Source: Rhodoferax sp. (lineage in GTDB: Bacteria; Pseudomonadota; Gammaproteobacteria; Burkholderiales; Burkholderiaceae_C). From it: a DNA stretch of 14,601 nucleotides. Where the stretch lies: NCBI GenBank assembly GCA_018882485.1, contig VERU01000013.1:1-14601 (forward strand), given 5' to 3'. Shown here one piece after another: positions 6,650 to 11,893 of this stretch. Below the pieces are notes generated by a model. That model worked only from the letters and a program-made list of their open reading frames with translations. It was not told the origin of the DNA and did no database searches. The position numbers and the translations under genes are program-made. Position 1 is the first letter of the stretch. The number at the start of each line of letters is the position of its first letter.

Positions 6650-7636
6650 ATGGTTTCCCGTTATTCGTTGCGCCTGCCGGTGGCACGGCGCCTGGTGGTG
6701 TCGTTGGCGGCCCTGACCCTGGCGGGCGCCAGCTGGGCGCAGGCGACGCCGATCAAGGTGCTGGTCGGCTTCCCGCCTGGCGGCGGCACCGATGCCATCG
6801 CCCGGGTGCTGGCCGACCGGCTGAAAGACCAGCTGGGCGTGCCCGTCATCGTCGACAACAAGGCCGGCGCGGGTGGCCAGCTGGCGGCGCAGGCCCTGAA
6901 GGCCGCTGCGCCCGACGGCAACACCCTGTTTCTGACGCACGACCATTCCGTCTCCATCCTGCCGCTGGTCATGAAGAACCCCGGCTTCGACCCGGCCAGG
7001 GACTTTGTGGCGGTAGCCGGTTTCGCCACTTTCGTCAATGCGCTGGCGGTGTCGGGCGGCACCCCGGCCAAGTCGGTCAACGACTATGTGGCCTGGGTGC
7101 GCAGCCAGGGAGCGGGCAAGGGCACGGTGGGCGTACCGGCGCCGGCCTCGGTGCCCGAATTTCTGGTGAAGGTGGTGGGCCAGAAGTACGGTCTGGACCT
7201 GCAGGCGGCCCCCTACCGCGGCAGCGCGCCCATGATGGCCGACATGCTGGGCAACCAGATCGCCTCCGGGGTGGCTTCCATCCCCGACTTCATCGAGAAC
7301 CACAAGGCCGGCAAGATCCGGGTGGTGGCCGTGATGGGCAGCGCGCGGCAGGCGGTGATGCCCGAGGTGCCGACCTTCGCCGAACTGGGTCTGGCCGGTT
7401 TTGAAGACATCCCCTACTACGGTTACTTTGCCCCGGCCGGCACGCCCAGGGCCGTGATCGACCGCTTTTCCGAGGCCCTGGCCAGGGTGCTGACGCAGCC
7501 CGACGTGCGCAGCCAGCTCACCGCCATGGGCCTGGCCGTGGGCCACATGCCGCCCGAGCAGCTGGCCAGCCGCGAGCGTGCCTATGCCCAGACCTGGGCG
7601 CGGGTGATCAAGGCCAGCGGCTTCCAGGCGCAATGA
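6650..7636 (+). CDS. Bug-family periplasmic substrate-binding protein (TctC-like)
   Basis: This is a 328-residue exported binding protein of the Bug family, the extracytoplasmic solute receptors of tripartite tricarboxylate transporters. The N-terminus is a clear signal peptide: basic residues to Arg14, a hydrophobic core LVVSLAALTLAG, and likely cleavage after ASWA (residue 30) or the Ala at 32. The mature protein opens with the family signature VLVGFPPGGGTDAIAR (37-52), then LGVPVIVDNKAGAGG and APDGNTLF; YRGSAPMMADMLGNQI and GYFAPAGTP follow further on. The ATG at 6650 is chosen because GAGGAG sits seven bases ahead (6637-6642) and the signal peptide starts there; open reading back to 6470 is not needed. 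There is no permease next to it. The nearest TctA lies over 5.9 kb upstream behind unrelated genes, so it is an orphan receptor, as is common in Burkholderiales. The ligand, probably a carboxylate, cannot be deduced. Confidence 0.95.
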   Translation: MVSRYSLRLPVARRLVVSLAALTLAGASWAQATPIKVLVGFPPGGGTDAIARVLADRLKDQLGVPVIVDNKAGAGGQLAAQALKAAAPDGNTLFLTHDHSVSILPLVMKNPGFDPARDFVAVAGFATFVNALAVSGGTPAKSVNDYVAWVRSQGAGKGTVGVPAPASVPEFLVKVVGQKYGLDLQAAPYRGSAPMMADMLGNQIASGVASIPDFIENHKAGKIRVVAVMGSARQAVMPEVPTFAELGLAGFEDIPYYGYFAPAGTPRAVIDRFSEALARVLTQPDVRSQLTAMGLAVGHMPPEQLASRERAYAQTWARVIKASGFQAQ

Positions 7637-7641
7637 AGCGC

Positions 7642-7681
7642 CGGGTCTGCGGGGCGGGCCTGTCAGACCCGCGGCCGTTTT
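7642..7681 (+). terminator. Probable intrinsic terminator after the Bug gene
   Basis: CGGGTCTG (7642-7649) and CAGACCCG (7664-7671) form a perfect 8-bp GC-rich stem with a 14-nt loop, starting six bases after the Bug stop codon. Six bases beyond the stem is TTTT (7678-7681). The T-run is short and slightly distant. An alternative shorter stem, GCGGG/CCCGC, ends at nearly the same place. It would separate the Bug gene from the quinone oxidoreductase. Confidence 0.5.
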
Positions 7682-7739
7682 CGTGGCGCCGTTTCCATCG
7701 ATCCGGCGCAACCCCACTGCAATTCAGAAGGAATCCATC

Positions 7740-8735
7740 ATGACCCCCCAAACCTCCCGCGCCATCCGCATCGACCAGACCGGCGGCCCCGAACAGCTCC
7801 AGCTCGTCACCGTGCAGGTGGGTGACCCCGGGCCCGGCCAGATCCGCATCCGTCATCATGCGGTCGGCCTCAATTTCATCGATGTCTATCAGCGCAGCGG
7901 CCTGTATGCCCTGCCCATGCCGCTGCAGCTCGGCATGGAGGCCGCGGGCGTGGTGGAGGCGGTGGGCGAGGGCGTGACGCACCTGAAGGTGGGCGACCGC
8001 GCCGCCTACGCCAGCCAGCCCCCGGGCAGCTACTGCGATCTGCGGGTGATGCCGGCCACCTGCGTGTGCCGGCTGCCGGACGCGATCTCCTTCGAGACCG
8101 GTGCCGCGATGATGCTCAAGGGCCTGACCGCCCAGTACCTGCTCAAGCGCACCCTGCCGCAGGGCGGCCTGAATCCGGGTGACTTCGTGCTGTTCCACGC
8201 CGCCGCCGGCGGGGTGGGGCTGATCGCCTGCCAATGGGCCCGGGCCATGGGCCTGCAGCTGATCGGCACCGCCGGCTCGGATGCCAAGTGCGCCCTGGCC
8301 CGGGAACACGGTGCCGCGCATGTCATCAACTACAGCACGGAGGACTTCCTGGCCCGTGTCAAGGTCATCACCGGGGGCCGGGGCGTCAAGGTGGTGTACG
8401 ACTCGGTGGGCAAGGACACCTGGGACAAATCGCTGGATTGCCTGGCGCCGTTCGGGCTGATGGCCAGTTTCGGCAACGCCTCGGGCCCGGTGGCGCCGTT
8501 CGCCCCTGGCATGCTGGGCCCCAAGGGCTCGATCTACGTCACCCGCCAGACCCTGTTCACCCACATCGCCACGCGCGAAAGCACCCAGGCCATGGCCGAC
8601 GACCTGTTCGCGGCCGTGACCAGCGGCCAGGTGCACATCCGCATCGACCAGCGTTACCCGCTGGCCGAGGTGCAGCAGGCCCACCGCGACCTCGAGGCGC
8701 GCAAGACCACGGGCTGCACCATCCTCACCCTGTGA
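7740..8735 (+). CDS. NADPH:quinone oxidoreductase (zinc-free MDR family)
   Basis: This is a 331-residue medium-chain dehydrogenase/reductase of the quinone oxidoreductase type; E. coli QorA has 327 residues. It is expected to reduce quinones with NADPH in the cytosol. The catalytic domain has GLNFIDVYQRSGLY (43-56) and LGMEAAGVVEAVG (64-76). The Rossmann domain has HAAAGGVG (153-160) as the nucleotide-binding loop, GTAGSDAKCALAREHGAAHV (176-195) with the Lys expected after the second strand, and VVYDSVGKDTW. Zinc-ligand cysteines of the alcohol dehydrogenases are absent, as expected for this branch. The ATG at 7740 has AAGGA seven bases before it (7728-7732). A candidate terminator precedes the gene. 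The Nudix gene follows after 67 bp, most of it a tandem repeat, so the two may be co-transcribed. The family is sure; the exact quinone or enone substrate is not. Confidence 0.93.
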   Translation: MTPQTSRAIRIDQTGGPEQLQLVTVQVGDPGPGQIRIRHHAVGLNFIDVYQRSGLYALPMPLQLGMEAAGVVEAVGEGVTHLKVGDRAAYASQPPGSYCDLRVMPATCVCRLPDAISFETGAAMMLKGLTAQYLLKRTLPQGGLNPGDFVLFHAAAGGVGLIACQWARAMGLQLIGTAGSDAKCALAREHGAAHVINYSTEDFLARVKVITGGRGVKVVYDSVGKDTWDKSLDCLAPFGLMASFGNASGPVAPFAPGMLGPKGSIYVTRQTLFTHIATRESTQAMADDLFAAVTSGQVHIRIDQRYPLAEVQQAHRDLEARKTTGCTILTL

Positions 8736-8744
8736 CGCGATCCA

Positions 8745-8798
8745 GGGGGCGAATGGGGCGAACCGGGCGAATGGGGCGAATGGGGCGAATGGGGCGAA
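8745..8798. repeat. 9-bp tandem repeat (six units) between the quinone reductase and Nudix genes
   Basis: Six uninterrupted 9-bp units of the form TGGGGCGAA fill most of the 67-bp gap. Units 2, 4, 5 and 6 (8754-8762, 8772-8780, 8781-8789, 8790-8798) are identical. Unit 1 (8745-8753) begins with G instead of T, and unit 3 (8763-8771) begins CC. The last GGGG (8791-8794) lies eight bases before the GTG start at 8803 and is the only G-rich ribosome-binding candidate for the Nudix gene. Low-divergence short units like these can change copy number by slippage. Confidence 0.95.
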
Positions 8799-8802
8799 CC
8801 GT

Positions 8803-9621
8803 GTGAGCGGCTTGCGGCTACCGGATCCGGGCTGGCTGGCGCAGCGCCGGTTGGCGGCCGACCAGCCACCCCGCATCGGGCGCCACCCCCTGTTCTGGGG
8901 GCCCCATGCCATCGGCTCGATCGAGCCGGATTTTGCTCATCAAATCCGGCTCAAATCCCCGTCGGATAAGGATTTGTTGCTACAAGAAACGGAGCATCAG
9001 GGTCAGGCCGCCTGGCGGCTGCGCGACGGTCCGGGCGACGGCCTGGGGCAGCTGGCTCAGCAGCTGCGCGAGATCAGCCCCTACGTGCGGCGGCAATGGC
9101 GCGATGAGGCGCTGGCGGTGTGGGGCCCGGATGGCGCGCCGCTGGGTGCGGTGGAGCGCGGTGCCGTGCGGCCGCTGGGGATCGCGACCCAGGCGGTGCA
9201 CCTGGTGGGCCGGTCCCGATCGGGCGGCTTCTGGGTGCAGCAGCGGGCGCTGGACAAGGCCAACGACCCCGGCCTCTGGGACACGCTGATGGGTGGCATG
9301 GTGTCGGCCCAGGACACGGTGCAGTCGGCGCTGGCCCGTGAAACCTGGGAGGAAGCCGGCCTGCGGCTCGATGCGCTGGGCGGATTGCAGCGCGGCGGGC
9401 GCGTGACCCTGCGCCGGCCCACGGGGGCGGGCACCGCAGGCTACATGGTGGAGCACATCGACTGGTACCAGGCCTGGCTGCCCGACGGGCTGGAGCCGGA
9501 AAACCAGGATGGCGAGGTGGCTGGGTTCGACCTGCTGGCCCCCGAGGCCCTGGTGGCCCGCCTGGAGCAGGACGCGTTCACCCTGGAGGCATCGCTGATC
9601 CTGGCGGCCGCCCTGGGTTGA
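8803..9621 (+). CDS. Nudix hydrolase with N-terminal DUF4743-like region
   Basis: This is a 272-residue protein with an N-terminal domain of about 120 residues (WRDEALAVW at 99-107 precedes the Nudix fold), as in DUF4743 proteins, followed by a Nudix hydrolase domain. The Nudix box runs from Gly165 to Leu187 and includes RETWEEAGL (179-187). The metal-binding Glu180, Glu183 and Glu184 are present. The first box glutamate is replaced by Asp171. Related yeast proteins with this two-domain layout (YJR142W, and the C-terminal part of Tnr3 of fission yeast) hydrolyse damaged thiamin diphosphate, so a thiamin-cofactor clean-up role is a reasonable hypothesis. The GTG at 8803 is the first in-frame start after the upstream stop and sits behind the tandem repeat. 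A hairpin-rich, AT-richer island lies in the gene at 8914-8976 (residues 38-58), outside the catalytic part. The stop is 3 bp from the converging transporter's stop. Confidence 0.87.
   Translation: MSGLRLPDPGWLAQRRLAADQPPRIGRHPLFWGPHAIGSIEPDFAHQIRLKSPSDKDLLLQETEHQGQAAWRLRDGPGDGLGQLAQQLREISPYVRRQWRDEALAVWGPDGAPLGAVERGAVRPLGIATQAVHLVGRSRSGGFWVQQRALDKANDPGLWDTLMGGMVSAQDTVQSALARETWEEAGLRLDALGGLQRGGRVTLRRPTGAGTAGYMVEHIDWYQAWLPDGLEPENQDGEVAGFDLLAPEALVARLEQDAFTLEASLILAAALG
8914..8976. repeat. Nested inverted-repeat island inside the Nudix gene
   Basis: Three dyad symmetries follow each other. GGCTCGATCGAGCC (8914-8927) is a perfect 14-bp palindrome. GAGCCGGATTT (8923-8933) and AAATCCGGCTC (8942-8952) form a perfect 11-bp stem around the 8-nt loop TGCTCATC. 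CAAATCC (8952-8958) and GGATTTG (8970-8976) form a 7-bp stem with an 11-nt loop. From about 8930 to 8990 the DNA is much richer in A+T than its surroundings and uses rare codons for this gene (TTG TTG CTA). The loop motif TGCTCATCAA is shared with the island at 4862. It is in frame. From memory, GGATAAG in the last loop resembles a Comamonadaceae dispersed hairpin repeat; this is not verified. Confidence 0.6.
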
Positions 9622-9624
9622 CGC

Positions 9625-11301
9625 TCACTCGGGGGCTGCGGGCTTTCCGGCGAGATCCAGCACAGGCTGGCGCAAGCGGTTGGGGGCCAGCGCGCCGGCC
9701 GAGTCCAGAATCGGGTAAGCGATCGAGCAGATGTGCGAGTTGATGCGCTTGAGGTCGCTGATCATGTCCAGGTGCAGCGAGCTGGTCTCCATGCTCTGCG
9801 GCGTCTTGACGGCCAGCCGCGCCAGATGGTTGGCTGCGTACTCCCGCTCCAGATCGCGAAACCGCGTTTTTTCTTCCAGCAGGCGCTGGGCGTCGCGCAG
9901 CGTCCCGTTCAGGAACACGCTCATGCCCAGCCTCAGGTTGTCGATCAGGCGCTGGTGCAGCTCGGCGATTTCGGCCATGCCGGCGTCTGAAAACTCGCGT
10001 CCCGGGTTGATTTTCTTGTCTTCCACATCGATCAGCACCCGCTCCACGATGTCGCCGATCTGCTCCATGTTGATGGTGAAGCTGATGATGTCGGTCCAGC
10101 GCCGGCCTTCCTCTTCGCTCAGCGCCTCGCGCGAGATCTTGGTGAGGTAGTACTTGATGTCGGAGTACAGCTCGTCCACCTGATCGTCCATGCGCTGCAG
10201 TTCCTGGGCCAGGGCACGGTCGTTCTGCCGGATCACCTGCAGCACCCCCACCAGCATGGTCTCCACCACGTCGGCCTGGTGCATGGCCTCACGCACCGCG
10301 CAGGAGATGGCCAGCGAGGGCGTGGCCAGCGCCGACGGGTCCAGATGCCGCTGCCGTCCCACCACCGTGCTGCGTGCGGCCTTGGGCAGCCAGGCGCTGA
10401 CCCAGCCGGCCACGATCTGGGTCAGCCCGATGAACAGCAGCCCCACCATCGCGTTGAAGGCCAGGTGGGCCAGCACCACGACGCTGGCCGCATCGCCGAT
10501 CCGGGGCGCGACCTCGTGCAGCCACAGTCCCGTGAGCGGGGCCGCGATCAGCAGGCCCAGCGCCTTGAACACCAGATTGCCCAGCGGGACCTGGCGCGAC
10601 TCCACATTGCTGCCCAGCGTGGTCAGCACCGCCAGCGCGCCGCTGCCCAGGTTGGCGCCGAGCACCAGGCCCATGGCCACATCCAGGGGCACCACGCCGC
10701 CGCTGGCCAGGGTGGCCGTCAGCAGCACGATGGCCAGGCTGCTGTAGCTGAGGATGGCCAGCAGCGCACCCGCGGTGATTTCCAGCAGCAGGTCGCTGCC
10801 CAGCGAGCCCAGCAGGGTCTTGACGGCCGGCGACTGGGTCAGCACGGCGGCCGATTCCGTCACCAGCCGCAGCGCCAGCAGCATCAGCCCCAGACCGATC
10901 AGCACCCGGCCCACCCGTCCGACCGTGGTGGCCGGGCGCGCGATGAAGAGCACCACACCGAAGAAGATGAACAGCGGCGACAGCCAGGACAGGTCGCGCG
11001 AGAACAGCACCGCCATCAGGCTGGTGCCGATGTCGGCGCCCAGCATCACCGCCAGCGCCGAGGGCAGGCTCATCAGGCCCTGGCCCACGAACGAGGCCAC
11101 GATCAGGGCGGTGGCGGTGCTCGACTGCAGCAGCGCCGTCACGGCAACGCCGGAGGCGGCTGCGCTGAGCCGGTTGCGCACGCTGTGCGCCAGCACCTTG
11201 CGCAGATTGGCTCCGAGCACCCGCAGCACCCCCGTGCGGACCATGTGGGTGCCCCAGACCAGCAGGGCGATGGCGGCCAGCAGATTGAGCAGGTGCGTCA
11301 A
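9625..11301 (-). CDS. Na/Pi cotransporter family protein with PhoU-like C-terminal domain
   Basis: This is a 558-residue membrane protein of the Na+/phosphate cotransporter (PF02690) family, expected to move phosphate or a related anion across the inner membrane. Two inverted-topology repeats are visible. The first has LLQSSTATALIVASFVGQGL (58-77) and MLGADIGTSL (86-95); the second has YSSLAIVLLTATL (186-198) and GLVLGANLGSG (211-221). The QSS of the first repeat is YSS in the second. From about 335 to 535 a soluble, helical PhoU-like region follows, with MEQIGDIVERVLIDVEDKK (412-430) and HLDMISDLKRINSH (510-523), which may regulate transport. The start is a TTG at 11301, supported by GGGAGGG (11313-11307 on the minus strand) five bases away and by the first helix beginning at residue 4. 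It lies 22 bp after lspA, so it is likely the last gene of the ileS-lspA operon. Without a pst/pho context, import versus export is open. Confidence 0.92.
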   Translation of the reverse strand: MTHLLNLLAAIALLVWGTHMVRTGVLRVLGANLRKVLAHSVRNRLSAAASGVAVTALLQSSTATALIVASFVGQGLMSLPSALAVMLGADIGTSLMAVLFSRDLSWLSPLFIFFGVVLFIARPATTVGRVGRVLIGLGLMLLALRLVTESAAVLTQSPAVKTLLGSLGSDLLLEITAGALLAILSYSSLAIVLLTATLASGGVVPLDVAMGLVLGANLGSGALAVLTTLGSNVESRQVPLGNLVFKALGLLIAAPLTGLWLHEVAPRIGDAASVVVLAHLAFNAMVGLLFIGLTQIVAGWVSAWLPKAARSTVVGRQRHLDPSALATPSLAISCAVREAMHQADVVETMLVGVLQVIRQNDRALAQELQRMDDQVDELYSDIKYYLTKISREALSEEEGRRWTDIISFTINMEQIGDIVERVLIDVEDKKINPGREFSDAGMAEIAELHQRLIDNLRLGMSVFLNGTLRDAQRLLEEKTRFRDLEREYAANHLARLAVKTPQSMETSSLHLDMISDLKRINSHICSIAYPILDSAGALAPNRLRQPVLDLAGKPAAPE

Positions 11302-11306
11302 GACGG

Positions 11307-11313
11307 CCCTCCC
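11307..11313 (-). promoter_or_regulatory. Shine-Dalgarno supporting the TTG start of the Na/Pi gene
   Basis: On the minus strand GGGAGGG stands five bases before the TTG at 11301, in the 22-bp gap after lspA. No ATG or GTG in frame offers a better site, so the TTG start is credible. Confidence 0.65.
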
Positions 11314-11323
11314 GGTTCCGGAT

Positions 11324-11893
11324 TCAGCGGCTGCGCCGGACCCGGAGCAACTCGTCCAGGATCAGGCAGGCAGCCCCCAGCGTGATCGCGCTGTCGGCCA
11401 GGTTGAAGGCGGGAAAGTGCCCGCCGGTGAAGAGCAGGCTGAGCCCGCTCCAGTGAAAGTCCAGAAAATCCACCACGTAACCATACACCATGCGGTCGAT
11501 CAGGTTGCCGATGGCTCCCCCCAGGATGCAGCTCAGGGCAAAACTGAAGAGCCGCTGGCCCGCGTGGGCGCGCAGCAGCCAGAGGATCAGGCCCACCGCC
11601 AGCAGCCCCACCGCGGTGAAGAACCAGCGCTGCCAGCCGGAGGCCTGGGCCAGCAGCGAAAAGGCCGCGCCGCTGTTGTGCACCCGCACCAGGTTGAAGA
11701 AGCGGGTCACGGCTTGGCCCTGACCCAGCTCGAAAGAACCCACCACCAGCAGCTTGGTGAACTGGTCGGCCAGCACCAGCAGCAGGGCCAGCCCGAGCCA
11801 GCGCCACAGGCTGGCTGGCTTGCCCCCTCCGCCGTGATGGGCGGATGCGCGTGCGGCGCCGCCCCGGGGCGCGGCCCGGCTGGCGCGCGCCAT
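11324..11893 (-). CDS. lspA: Lipoprotein signal peptidase (signal peptidase II)
   Basis: This is a 189-residue inner-membrane aspartyl protease that removes signal peptides from diacylglyceryl-modified prolipoproteins. About 27 basic and Ala/Gly-rich residues precede the first helix ([20 protein letters not shown], 32-51), longer than in E. coli LspA. Conserved elements are [15 protein letters not shown] (67-81), [19 protein letters not shown] (125-143) and [15 protein letters not shown] (160-174). The catalytic aspartates are Asp142 (VVD) and Asp167 (NLAD), both present. The start ATG shares its A with the ileS stop (TGATG), a classical sign of translational coupling, and the ileS-lspA order is standard in proteobacteria. 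The Na/Pi gene follows after 22 bp. Function is secure. Confidence 0.97.
   Translation of the reverse strand: MARASRAAPRGGAARASAHHGGGGKPASLWRWLGLALLLVLADQFTKLLVVGSFELGQGQAVTRFFNLVRVHNSGAAFSLLAQASGWQRWFFTAVGLLAVGLILWLLRAHAGQRLFSFALSCILGGAIGNLIDRMVYGYVVDFLDFHWSGLSLLFTGGHFPAFNLADSAITLGAACLILDELLRVRRSR

Noticed and set aside
1..7636. TctA permease and Bug receptor as one complete transporter
   Set aside because: They lie over 5.9 kb apart with unrelated genes and a divergent transcript between them. No TctB is in view, and orphan Bug genes are normal in this group.
8745..8798. Tandem repeat as a CRISPR array or recombination site
   Set aside because: The units are 9 bp with no unique spacers and no nearby cas or recombinase genes. 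It is a simple minisatellite.
10279..11385. Long plus-strand open reading frame (368 codons) opposite the Na/Pi gene
   Set aside because: Gln/His/Arg-rich low-complexity translation, and the opposite strand encodes a recognisable transporter. It is a codon-structure shadow.
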